From JASFEQ01 sp050122535 (GTDB lineage Bacteria > Desulfobacterota > DSM-4660 > Desulfatiglandales > HGW-15), in contig JASFIT010000262.1 of assembly GCA_050122535.1 (NCBI GenBank), positions 1 through 6,782 on the forward strand: a stretch of 6,782 nucleotides of DNA, in the 5' to 3' direction. The translations under genes and the position numbers were made by a program. Within the stretch, counting starts at the first letter, position 1, and each line of letters starts with the position of its first letter. Below, piece by piece: positions 1 through 5,791 of this stretch. The notes below the pieces were generated by a model. The model saw only the letters and a program-made list of their open reading frames with translations. It ran no database searches and had not been told where the DNA came from.

Positions 1-1134
1 GGCGACAGCGCCTGTGGTTGTTGGTAAGCCCCGCCAGCTCATGGCCAGACCGGTCGTCACATCCGGAATCTGATTTAGGCCAGCATCTCCCCTTAACTGC
101 AAGACCACGTCGAGCACCTTTTGTCCTCCAGTGCATTCAAAGAGACATCCCACACCGAGACAACCCCCCGATGGGTTCACAGGAAGGTCTCCAGAAATCT
201 CTGTGACGCCGTCCATGGTCAATTGGCCAGCTTCACCAGGACTACAGAGTCTTAGAGCCTCAAGATGCTGGAGCTCTTTGTAAGAGAATTCGTCACTGAC
301 CTCCGCAAAATCCACCTCAGAACGGGGTGATCGGATGCCAGCCATCTTGTAAGCCATATCGCCTGCCAATTCCGCATAAACGGCCTTCCCCCAATCGCGC
401 GTCTCCAGCCCAGGGGTATCTGATGTCCAACCTATACCTCTTACCCAAATAGGGATGTCACTCAATGCCAGGGCGGTTTCTGCCGTGGCCATGACAATCA
501 CCACGGCCCCATCTGAGTAAGGGCTGATGTCCAGCTCGGACAGGGGATAGGAGACCATGGGAGATTCCATGACATAGTCCAAGGTCAAATCGCAGCCGTG
601 ACCAGCCAAGGGATTGAACATGGCGTTGCGCTTGTTTTTCACCACCACTTGAGCGCACTGCTCACGGAAACTTCCTGTCTCGTAAAAGTAGCGGTTCATT
701 TCCATGCCAGCGATGTAATCGGAATGCTCCTTCAATGGACGGTTGTAGATGGGATCCAGGGCAAAATCCGTTAAGTAGGTCTTGGTGATCATATTGGAGG
801 CCTTACTCAAACCCTGGACAGCCACCAGATCGTACAGACCGGATCTAAGCATCATCACGCCAGAAGCCATAGACTGGATGAAATCTCCTGGCACTGTATA
901 TATGGGCCTCAATACAGCCCCCACCTGGTCTGGGGCGTATTCATCCGCGATGCTGTATCCCTCACAAAAGTCCTCGGATGTGGCTACAAAGGCGCCAATC
1001 TCTTTCGGTTCCACACCGGCGTCCATGTAGGCCTTTTGGGCGGCTTCATAGGTCAATTCGCGGAACGAGAGGTCAGGCGTCGTGGCCCGAAATCCCGTGG
1101 TGCCAATACCTATAATGGCAATTTCTTTGGTCAT
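1..1134 (-). CDS. Thiolase-superfamily protein (SCP-x type), catalytic residues replaced; 3' end cut by window edge
   Basis: 378 codons are open to the left edge; family length is roughly 385-400, so only the extreme C-terminus is missing. The N-terminus (KEIAIIGIGTTGF) and the C-terminal NPSGG motif (320-324) followed by an LQLRG segment mark the SCP-x/archaeal-type thiolase fold. By motif alignment to human SCP-x thiolase, the nucleophile Cys (CSTG) is Met89 (M-A-S-G), the His of VHDCF is Ser280, and the His of the GHP motif is Cys330. The C-terminal HN..GG region reads SWRG. These substitutions argue against classical thiolysis. From memory, similar Cys-less paralogues occur in Desulfobacterota and Chloroflexi, often near an active thiolase and a DUF35 (OB-fold/zinc) protein; such partners would lie left of the window. 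A non-catalytic subunit or a repurposed acyl-CoA-binding protein is the likeliest role (inference). An extra Cys cluster lies at 325, 330 and 334. The start at 1134 is preferred over 1140 because the Shine-Dalgarno is only 3 bases from 1140. Confidence 0.88.
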   Translation of the reverse strand, partial: MTKEIAIIGIGTTGFRATTPDLSFRELTYEAAQKAYMDAGVEPKEIGAFVATSEDFCEGYSIADEYAPDQVGAVLRPIYTVPGDFIQSMASGVMMLRSGLYDLVAVQGLSKASNMITKTYLTDFALDPIYNRPLKEHSDYIAGMEMNRYFYETGSFREQCAQVVVKNKRNAMFNPLAGHGCDLTLDYVMESPMVSYPLSELDISPYSDGAVVIVMATAETALALSDIPIWVRGIGWTSDTPGLETRDWGKAVYAELAGDMAYKMAGIRSPRSEVDFAEVSDEFSYKELQHLEALRLCSPGEAGQLTMDGVTEISGDLPVNPSGGCLGVGCLFECTGGQKVLDVVLQLRGDAGLNQIPDVTTGLAMSWRGLPTTTGAVA

Positions 1135-1143
1135 AGACATCCA

Positions 1144-1150
1144 CCTCCTT
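1144..1150 (-). promoter_or_regulatory. Ribosome binding site of the thiolase-like gene
   Basis: The minus strand reads AAGGAGGTGG then ATGTCTATG. AGGAGG ends 3 bases before the ATG at 1140 and 9 bases before the ATG at 1134. The usual 5-9 base spacing favours the second ATG, giving a protein that begins MTKEIA. Confidence 0.75.
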
Positions 1151-1249
1151 TGGGGCTAAGGTTGTTTACATGTTCAAAAGACAGTCAGTCATACAAGAAC
1201 CTAAAGAATGGTTTATGATGGGAATATTGGTCTGCTAAAACGAAATATT

Positions 1250-1278
1250 TTAATAGTAGGATATTTTCCATAAGTCAA
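1250..1278 (-). promoter_or_regulatory. Candidate sigma-70 promoter for the thiolase-like gene
   Basis: On the minus strand TTGACT (1278-1273) is separated by exactly 17 bases from TATTAA (1255-1250). The -35 matches consensus at 5 of 6 bases and the -10 at 4 of 6, in AT-rich surroundings. Transcription would begin about 1243, leaving a leader of about 110 bases before the start codon. Found by pattern only. Confidence 0.45.
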
Positions 1279-1394
1279 TATCATGTGTCATAAATCTCAG
1301 AGACACCCAAATCCACCGTCTAATTTAGGTGTCAAGACTGAAATCAGCAGGTTATGGGGTATTCCTGATGGTGGATCAGGCAAACACTTTCCAA

Positions 1395-1422
1395 TTGACA
1401 ATTCAACCCCCCTGCCTATATG
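1395..1422 (+). promoter_or_regulatory. Candidate sigma-70 promoter upstream of the acyl-CoA dehydrogenase gene
   Basis: TTGACA (1395-1400) is a perfect -35 box. It is followed after 16 bases by TATATG (1417-1422), a 4-of-6 match to the -10 box. The predicted transcript would start near 1429 and carry a leader of nearly 290 bases before the dehydrogenase start codon, through several hairpins and the tandem array. A promoter closer to the gene cannot be excluded. Confidence 0.45.
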
Positions 1423-1463
1423 TATCAGTTCAGAACGCCACGCCTTTGCTTTATTTTGAAGTC

Positions 1464-1488
1464 AAAAACCTGGTCCTTTGGGCCAGGT
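1464..1488 (-). terminator. Hairpin with minus-strand T-tract, possible Rho-independent terminator
   Basis: Bases 1468-1476 and 1480-1488 form a 9-bp stem (one G-T wobble) closed by a 3-base loop. On the minus strand the stem (ACCTGG...CCAGGT) runs straight into T's (minus-strand TTTTTGAC), the layout of an intrinsic terminator for leftward transcription. On the plus strand the stem lacks a T-tract. No minus-strand gene lies to its right before 5759, so it may block leftward read-through, end a small antisense RNA, or simply be leader structure of the rightward transcript. Confidence 0.4.
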
Positions 1489-1548
1489 CAGAAATTCTTG
1501 GTTTTGTCTTGGGCGATAGAATCCGTTTTAAGTGAGCTAAAGTTGAGG

Positions 1549-1588
1549 CTCGCCGGTGGCGAGGTCGATTTTGAAATTGAGAAAAATC
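1549..1588 (+). other. Two consecutive hairpins in the presumed dehydrogenase leader
   Basis: CTCGCC (1549-1554) pairs with GGCGAG (1558-1563) across a 3-base loop. Immediately after, GATTTT (1567-1572) pairs with AAAATC (1583-1588) across a 10-base loop. The tandem array begins six bases later. The cluster could be RNA structure of a long leader or part of a dispersed intergenic repeat that includes the array; the sequence does not decide between these. Confidence 0.4.
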
Positions 1589-1593
1589 TCATT

Positions 1594-1640
1594 CACTTTA
1601 GGCATTTTAGGCACTTTAGAACACTTTAGGCACTCTAAAG
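1594..1640. repeat. Tandem array A of a 9-base unit (consensus CACTTTAGG)
   Basis: Five units follow each other: CACTTTAGG (1594), CATTTTAGG (1603), CACTTTAGA (1612), one spacer base, CACTTTAGG (1622) and the degenerate CACTCTAAAG (1631). The last two can fold: CTTTAG (1624-1629) pairs with CTAAAG (1635-1640) across a 5-base loop. A complementary CTAAAGT also sits upstream at 1537-1543. The array ends 75 bases before the dehydrogenase start. The same unit recurs at 3181-3226 before the ABC exporter gene. Confidence 0.85.
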
Positions 1641-1715
1641 GCGGTAGCGTGATGAAGCCCCTTTTTTGGGGGGTAAATCAAAGCCTAGTCCCATTGACAG
1701 CTGCAGGAAGCCACT

Positions 1716-2867
1716 ATGGACTTTAGCCTTTCCATGGAACAAGAGATTTTGCGGAACTCGGTCCGTCAGTTTGCCGAAAAAGAGATCAAACCGATGGCAA
1801 AAGAGCTGGATGAAAGGGAAGAGTTCTCCTATGAGACCATGGAAAAGATGGCAGGGCTGGGTCTTTTCGGCATGTTTGTTTCCGAGGAATATGGGGGTCA
1901 GGGCATGGATTATGTCTCCTACATCATCGCAACCGAAGAGATCGCTAGAGTAGACGGTTCTCACGCGGCCACCATCGCGGCAGCCAACTCTCTTGGCATA
2001 GGTCCCATCTATTATTTTGGCGATGAGGCACAGAAGCAGAAATATCTTCCTAAACTCTGTGCCGGCGAGACCCTCTGGGGATTTGGTCTGACCGAGCCCA
2101 ACGCGGGTTCAGATGCGGGCAACACACAGACAACGGCTGCTCTGGAGGGTAATGAATGGATTGTAAATGGAAGCAAGATTTTTATTACCAATGCCTCAAC
2201 CAGGATTACCGCCGGTGTGACAGCGCTATGCCGAAGTGGTACCCGAGAAGATGGGCGTCCAGAACTCTCCTGTATTCTTGTGGAATCGGGGACGCAGGGA
2301 TTTGAGGCCCGCGAGATGCACGGAAAGATGATGTGGCGCGCGTCCAATACCAGTGAGCTATACTTTGACGACTGCCGTGTTCCAAAGGAAAACACGCTAG
2401 GGCCCCAGGGAAACGGTTTTTATCAGATGATGCAGACTCTGGATGGAGGCCGTCTTTCCATTGGCGCCATGGGCCTGGGCGGGGCTCAAGGCTGCTTTGA
2501 ACTGGCCATGAAATACAGCAAAGAGAGGGTACAGTTTGGGCAACCCATAGCCAATTTCCAAGTAAATGCATTTAAGCTGGCTGACATGGCGCTGGAGATC
2601 GAGTGTGCTCGTCTCCTTCTCTATAAGGCCTGCTGGTTGCGAGACAACGACAAGCCGTTTGCAAAAGAGGCAGCGATGGCAAAGCTCTACTGTTCTGAAG
2701 TGATGTACCGTTGTGCCAACCATGCCATCCAGCTCCATGGTGGTTATGGACTGATGAAGGAATATGACGTGGAAAGATTCTACCGGGATCAGAAACTTCT
2801 GGAGATAGGGGAGGGGACCTCCGAAGTCCAAAGGATTGTTATCTCTAGGTTGATAGGAGCTTTGTAA
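1716..2867 (+). CDS. Acyl-CoA dehydrogenase
   Basis: Complete 383-residue protein, the normal length for the short-chain/butyryl-type acyl-CoA dehydrogenase family. These soluble FAD enzymes oxidise an acyl-CoA to the 2-enoyl-CoA and pass electrons to electron-transfer flavoprotein. Visible landmarks are an N-terminal helical domain (about 1-120), the FAD/substrate motif LTEPNAGSD (125-133), NGSKIFITN (151-159), the beta-domain segment ending FDDCRVP (217-223), RVQFGQPI (271-278), QLHGGYG (339-345) and EGTSEVQR (366-373). Glu366 matches the catalytic base of the butyryl-CoA dehydrogenase type rather than the isovaleryl or long-chain position. AGGA at 1705-1708 is correctly spaced from the ATG. 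The chain-length or branched substrate cannot be read from sequence. It lies divergent from a thiolase-like gene, which fits acyl-CoA degradation; no ETF genes are present in the window. Confidence 0.96.
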   Translation: MDFSLSMEQEILRNSVRQFAEKEIKPMAKELDEREEFSYETMEKMAGLGLFGMFVSEEYGGQGMDYVSYIIATEEIARVDGSHAATIAAANSLGIGPIYYFGDEAQKQKYLPKLCAGETLWGFGLTEPNAGSDAGNTQTTAALEGNEWIVNGSKIFITNASTRITAGVTALCRSGTREDGRPELSCILVESGTQGFEAREMHGKMMWRASNTSELYFDDCRVPKENTLGPQGNGFYQMMQTLDGGRLSIGAMGLGGAQGCFELAMKYSKERVQFGQPIANFQVNAFKLADMALEIECARLLLYKACWLRDNDKPFAKEAAMAKLYCSEVMYRCANHAIQLHGGYGLMKEYDVERFYRDQKLLEIGEGTSEVQRIVISRLIGAL

Positions 2868-2875
2868 AGGAGGTG
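2866..2875 (+). promoter_or_regulatory. Orphan Shine-Dalgarno sequence overlapping the dehydrogenase stop codon
   Basis: AAAGGAGGTG overlaps the TAA stop (2865-2867) and is a near-perfect complement to the 16S rRNA 3' end. No ATG follows at a usable distance. The nearest alternatives are a GTG inside the motif itself and a TTG at 2886, which give frames of about 22 and 27 codons that both end inside the palindromic element. It looks like the ribosome binding site of a co-transcribed gene that has been lost or displaced. Confidence 0.5.
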
Positions 2876-2887
2876 TGCTCTTTCATT

Positions 2888-3126
2888 GCAAGGCCACGTC
2901 CCTTTTCTCAAGGCCGTATCTACTGTGTGCGTGGGCGGTGACCCAATATTTTGCGGTTTAACAAAGTGACGGGAGACTCCCAGGGGCGCAGAGGCGCACC
3001 CGCCCGCCTCGCCTGAGTGAGCTCATGCTCGCGATGGCGGGCAGGAACCTCAAAATATTGGGTCACTGCGGGGCTCGGTGGAATTTTTTTTGAGATACGG
3101 CCTTTCGAAGAGGGCCGTGGCCTCGC
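2888..3126. repeat. Large nested inverted-repeat element (about 239 bases)
   Basis: The outer arms, 2888-2921 and 3093-3126, are 34 bases each and match as inverted repeats at 29 of 34 positions. Shared blocks are AGGCCACG, CCCT and AAGGCCGTATCT. Inside them a second pair, 2939-2958 and 3046-3065, matches at 19 of 20, including a perfect 15-base TGACCCAATATTTTG. The centre carries three small hairpins: GGGAG-A-CTCCC (2971-2981), GCGC-AGAG-GCGC (2986-2997), and GCCCGCC/GGCGGGC with TCGC/GCGA inside (3002-3042). As RNA this would be a long stem opening into a three-hairpin multiloop. There is no protein-coding capacity. It could be a dispersed palindromic or MITE-like element, or a structured RNA; a copy count would decide. 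Confidence 0.75.
2939..3065. repeat. Inner 20-base inverted repeat of the element
   Basis: The left arm reads TGACCCAATATTTTG then CGGTT; the right arm is its inverse complement with one mismatch. This is the best-conserved part of the larger element and may be its true terminus, in which case the outer arms would be a second nested insertion or flanking duplication. Confidence 0.75.
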
Positions 3127-3180
3127 CCTATTGGCTCTTATGTGGCTTGAGCAAGGTCGGGTTTCTAGGGCGGGATTCTT

Positions 3181-3235
3181 TACTTTAGGCACTTTAGTTC
3201 ATTTTAGTCACTTTAGTCACTTCAATTCACTGTGA
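3181..3235. repeat. Tandem array B of the same 9-base unit
   Basis: Units are TACTTTAGG (3181), CACTTTAGT (3190), the 10-base TCATTTTAGT (3199), CACTTTAGT (3209) and the degenerate CACTTCAAT (3218), with a tail TCACTGTGA to 3235. The core ACTTTAG is shared with array A at 1594-1640. This array ends only seven bases before the ABC exporter ATG, in the place where a ribosome binding site would normally lie. Confidence 0.85.
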
Positions 3236-3242
3236 CCTCGTC

Positions 3243-5063
3243 ATGCTAAACCGTATTCTAGGCAAAGAAATTGCCGCTTATGTCAGGGCTCATCGTGGCT
3301 TAGTCGTCATCTCCGTCCTTCTTACCGCTATCTCCGCATTATTTGTTGTCATCCCTGCCTATCTTCTTCAACCCTTCGTGGATGAGGGGATGAAGAGCGG
3401 CTCTGATCCGGCGACCTGGAAGATCCCCTGGATAGTCTTTGACTTCAGTTCTGGTGTATCGTGGCATCGTACGGAGCTGGTTCTGGTTGACGGCGTCTCC
3501 CCGAACCACCTTCTGGGCATTCTCACCTTCGTGGCCTTCTTGTCCGTTCTCTTCAAATCAATCAGCATATACTTCAGCCAAATTGCGGCAGCCGCCTTTT
3601 CTAATAGGGCCATCAGGTCTCTACGGATAGATCTGTTCGATAAGTTCATCTCCCTCCCCCTCGGCTTCTACCACAAGAGAAAGACAGGAGAGCTCATCTC
3701 GAGGGCCACGGCAGATCTTACTGTTATGCAGGAACGCATCGGAAATATCCTCATGGGCCTGGTTCAACATCCACTGACGGCCCTGGCCTTCCTCATATAT
3801 CTTCTCATCATGAATTACAGGCTCACCCTGCTCGTTTTTTTTGTGGGTCCGGTGCTCATCGGTTTAGTAAGACTTCTCGGGAGAAAGGTGAAGAAGCATT
3901 CCACCAGGGTTCAAGACGCCATTTCTGAAGTCACGGCATCCTATCAGGAGTCCCTCGTCTGTCTGAAGGTGGTTCAGGGATTCTGCATGGATGAAGTGGA
4001 GTCAAAGAGATTCCGCAAACTGGCGGACCTGCTCTACAAAAAGGTCATGCACTGGAATCGATGGTTTTTGGCGGTGAGCCCCATGATGGATTCAACGGTA
4101 TTTCTCGTATTGCCCGGTGTTCTCATCGTGGGCAAGGTCTATTTTCATCATACGTTGGGTGAGCTCATCTCCATGATCTATGCCTTTTCCAGAGTCTATG
4201 CGCCCATCAAGAGTCTGGCGAGAGTGAATACCGAACTTCGCACCCTTCAAGGCGCCACGGAACGCGTCTTCGGTATAATGAAGACCATTCCTGATATACA
4301 GGACCAGCCCGGGGCTAAGATTCTCCCAAGACATGAGAAATCCATAGAATTCAAAGGTGTGAATTTTTCCTATGAGCCGGGTGTACCCGTTCTCAAGGAT
4401 GTCTCTTTAAAAATCGAGAAAGGAGAGATAGTCGCATTTGTGGGTTCCACCGGGGCGGGGAAAAGTACACTGTTGGATCTCGTTCCCCGTTTCTATGACG
4501 TGACTGAGGGCAGCATTGCCATTGACGGAACAGACATCCGCAAGGTGACGATTGCGTCATTGCGCAGGCAAATAAGTATTGTCAGTCAAGATGTTCTGCT
4601 CTTTCACGATACGATTGCCAATAACATAAGATACGGTCATCCAGGAAAAAGCATGGAAGAGGTGATTGAGGCGGCAAGGGCGGCCCATGCACACCATTTT
4701 ATCGTGGAACAGGCCCAAGAGTATGGCACCATCGTTGGCGATCGGGGGACCCTCCTGTCTGGGGGACAAAAGCAACGCATTGCCATTGCAAGGGCAATCC
4801 TGACAGGCCCCTCAATACTGATACTGGATGAGGCGGCTTCAGCCCTGGATGCAGAAAGTGAGAGGTTGGTTCAAGAGGCTATCGAGAGACTGAGGGGAGG
4901 ACTGACGATTCTGGTGGTGGCCCACCGTCTCAGTACGGTCATGAAAGCAGATCGAATCTATGTGCTCGAGAAAGGGAGAATCGTAGAATTTGGGACTCGG
5001 GATGAATTGATGGTGCTCAATGGCCGGTTCCGGCAGCTGCACGACATGCAATTTAGGACCTAA
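3243..5063 (+). CDS. MsbA-like ABC exporter, fused permease and ATPase (probable lipid flippase)
   Basis: 606 residues, the usual length of a half-size ABC exporter that works as an inner-membrane homodimer. The N-terminal type-1 exporter domain (about 18-330) has six predicted membrane segments. The ATPase domain (about 365-600) is intact: Walker A GSTGAGKST (401-409), Q-loop Gln449, signature LSGGQ (505-509), Walker B ILILDE (525-530) with catalytic Glu530, D-loop SALD, and H-loop His561. The coupling-region sequence and layout resemble MsbA, which flips lipid A-core across the inner membrane; other lipid or drug exporters of this fold cannot be excluded. The first extracytoplasmic loop (about 46-90, Trp-rich, around WKIPWIVFDF) is longer than the short loop of E. 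coli MsbA. No Shine-Dalgarno is visible before the ATG, and the next in-frame Met is residue 50, inside the domain, so this start is kept. Confidence 0.93.
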   Translation: MLNRILGKEIAAYVRAHRGLVVISVLLTAISALFVVIPAYLLQPFVDEGMKSGSDPATWKIPWIVFDFSSGVSWHRTELVLVDGVSPNHLLGILTFVAFLSVLFKSISIYFSQIAAAAFSNRAIRSLRIDLFDKFISLPLGFYHKRKTGELISRATADLTVMQERIGNILMGLVQHPLTALAFLIYLLIMNYRLTLLVFFVGPVLIGLVRLLGRKVKKHSTRVQDAISEVTASYQESLVCLKVVQGFCMDEVESKRFRKLADLLYKKVMHWNRWFLAVSPMMDSTVFLVLPGVLIVGKVYFHHTLGELISMIYAFSRVYAPIKSLARVNTELRTLQGATERVFGIMKTIPDIQDQPGAKILPRHEKSIEFKGVNFSYEPGVPVLKDVSLKIEKGEIVAFVGSTGAGKSTLLDLVPRFYDVTEGSIAIDGTDIRKVTIASLRRQISIVSQDVLLFHDTIANNIRYGHPGKSMEEVIEAARAAHAHHFIVEQAQEYGTIVGDRGTLLSGGQKQRIAIARAILTGPSILILDEAASALDAESERLVQEAIERLRGGLTILVVAHRLSTVMKADRIYVLEKGRIVEFGTRDELMVLNGRFRQLHDMQFRT

Positions 5064-5483
5064 GCATTTCCGATCTGGAAACGGCCCTTTTACGAGCATA
5101 TTCCAGAGTGCCCCACCTTTTAGGGCAGGGATGAATGGCATCCTTTTAAATTCGCCTCCCTCTAGAGACTGTGTCGCAATTCGACAAAGCTGTCATTCCG
5201 GGCGAGCCCAACCCCGTATCGAGTACGGGGCAGGCTTGTGGGGGGAGACCCGTGGTTCGACAGGCTCACCACCCTGCGCGAAGTCGAAGGGGAATCCAGG
5301 AGCATCGTGTAATATCAGATCTTTCTGGATCCCGGCTCGCATCCCGCTCCGCGGGATTTGGCCGGGATGACGAATTGCGACACAGCCTCTAGAGGGGGAG
5401 AAGAAGGTATGCCTTCCGGCAATGCCTGTTGCAAATTCTACATGACCAGATGTCTTGGTAGAAAAGGCAGGCGCGTACGCCGG
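5064..5483. other. Intergenic region after the ABC exporter (420 bases)
   Basis: No gene is supported. Bases 5158-5396 are a palindromic element. The 94 bases between the exporter stop and the element contain only a weak GCCC/GGGC foldback (about 5111-5127) without a T-tract. The 87 bases between the element and the yggU stop contain a 4-bp hairpin (TGCC/GGCA, 5410-5421). Neither looks like a strong intrinsic terminator. Confidence 0.6.
5158..5396. mobile_element. MITE-like palindromic element with 26-base terminal inverted repeats
   Basis: The ends, 5158-5183 and 5371-5396, are inverted repeats matching at 25 of 26 positions (CCCTCTAGAG, one variable base, CTGTGTCGCAATTCG). Just inside, GTCATTCCGGGC (5192-5203) is mirrored by GCCGGGATGAC near 5361-5371. 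Interior hairpins are CCCCGTA/TACGGGG (5212-5230), GTGGT/ACCAC (5252-5272), ATCCAG/CTGGAT (5294-5330) and ATCCCGC/GCGGGAT (5341-5357). The CATTCCGGG...GGAATCCAG...CTGGATCCCG...GGGATGAC pattern, with an inset TTCGACAGGCTCACC, resembles widely dispersed bacterial intergenic repeats I know from many genomes. No transposase and no clear target-site duplication are visible, so non-autonomous mobility is an inference. Confidence 0.75.
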
Positions 5484-5759
5484 TCATCTGTTCAAAACTT
5501 GGGTGATGTCTTCCAGGGAAAGACCAGAGATCCGAACGGTTTTCAGTCTGGAGCTCTTTCCTGAAATGATCTCAATCCTTCCCTTGGCGATCCTGAGCCT
5601 CTTGGCGAGGAGCTCGATGAGGGCCTTGTTCGCTTTTCCTTCCACAGGAGGCGAAGTCAAATTCACTTTGAAAACGTCACCCTCTTTGCCTATAACCTGA
5701 TTCCTTGAGGATCTGGGAAGAACCTTGACTCTGATACGGGTTTGGACGTCAACGCTCAT
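5484..5759 (-). CDS. yggU: DUF167 (YggU-family) protein
   Basis: 91 residues, the normal size of this small, single-domain soluble family. Recognisable family motifs are KVLPRSSRNQVIG (12-24), the PPVEGKAN signature (37-44) followed by a helix, and ISGKSSRLKTVRI (65-77). The molecular function is not established; the family is often encoded beside yggT. Here it is divergent from yggT, with 32 bases between the start codons, whereas in E. coli the two genes lie in the same direction. No good Shine-Dalgarno precedes this ATG (upstream minus strand reads AAACGAAAAGCCT). The start still fits the family, in which the first beta strand begins a few residues before the KVLPRSSRN motif. Confidence 0.92.
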   Translation of the reverse strand: MSVDVQTRIRVKVLPRSSRNQVIGKEGDVFKVNLTSPPVEGKANKALIELLAKRLRIAKGRIEIISGKSSRLKTVRISGLSLEDITQVLNR

Positions 5760-5777
5760 AGGCTTTTCGTTTACGAT

Positions 5778-5784
5778 AGGGGAG
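5778..5784 (+). promoter_or_regulatory. Ribosome binding site fixing the GTG start of yggT
   Basis: AGGGGAG ends seven bases before the GTG at 5792. The first in-frame ATG downstream is far inside the first membrane repeat, so the GTG is the supported start. Confidence 0.7.
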
Positions 5785-5791
5785 AATCTTC

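Larger units (their letters stand above)
1141..1715. other. Divergent intergenic region of 575 bases
   Basis: This gap separates the minus-strand thiolase-like gene from the plus-strand acyl-CoA dehydrogenase gene. I find no convincing gene in it: open frames are short, lack a ribosome binding site and match no family I know. It holds a promoter candidate for each direction, a 9-bp-stem hairpin at 1468-1488, two further hairpins at 1549-1588, a tandem array of 9-base units at 1594-1640, and a small CCCC-T6-GGGG foldback at 1658-1671. The left half (1160-1320) is AT-rich; the right half is repeat-rich and structured. Confidence 0.7.
2868..3242. other. Intergenic region between dehydrogenase and ABC exporter (375 bases)
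   Basis: No gene is supported here. The region is almost filled by a nested inverted-repeat element (2888-3126) and tandem array B (3181-3226, with a degenerate tail to 3235). A run of eight T's at 3084-3091 lies 18 bases after the inner inverted repeat, too far for a canonical terminator, though the element as a whole could still end or stabilise the dehydrogenase mRNA. I see no convincing promoter for the ABC exporter. Confidence 0.65.

Noticed and set aside
1594..1640. CRISPR-like array
   Set aside because: Units are 9 bases with no spacers; there are no 25-40 base repeats, no unique spacers and no cas genes.
1635..1964. Minus-strand open frame of 109 codons at the start of the dehydrogenase gene
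   Set aside because: It is antisense to the dehydrogenase, whose protein is clearly conserved; no family resemblance and no ribosome binding site.
2012..2831. Three overlapping minus-strand open frames of 121-144 codons
   Set aside because: All are shadows of the dehydrogenase coding sequence in other frames, with low-complexity translations and no motifs.
3046..3091. Rho-independent terminator from the inner arm and T8 run
   Set aside because: The T-run lies 18 bases after the stem and in unpaired sequence, so the canonical stem-then-T layout is absent.
2920..3235. Open frames on both strands through the inverted-repeat element
   Set aside because: They run through palindromic and tandem-repeat sequence; the periodic HFSHFS translation comes from the 9-base array, not from a protein.
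5020..5392. Plus-strand frames of 73 and 116 codons across the second palindromic element
   Set aside because: One overlaps the exporter gene and both are made of repeat sequence (for example VVRQAHHP); such translations are common artefacts of dispersed repeats.
3093..5396. Composite transposon bounded by the two 239-base elements
   Set aside because: The two elements share length only; their ends and interiors are unrelated, and no transposase lies between them.
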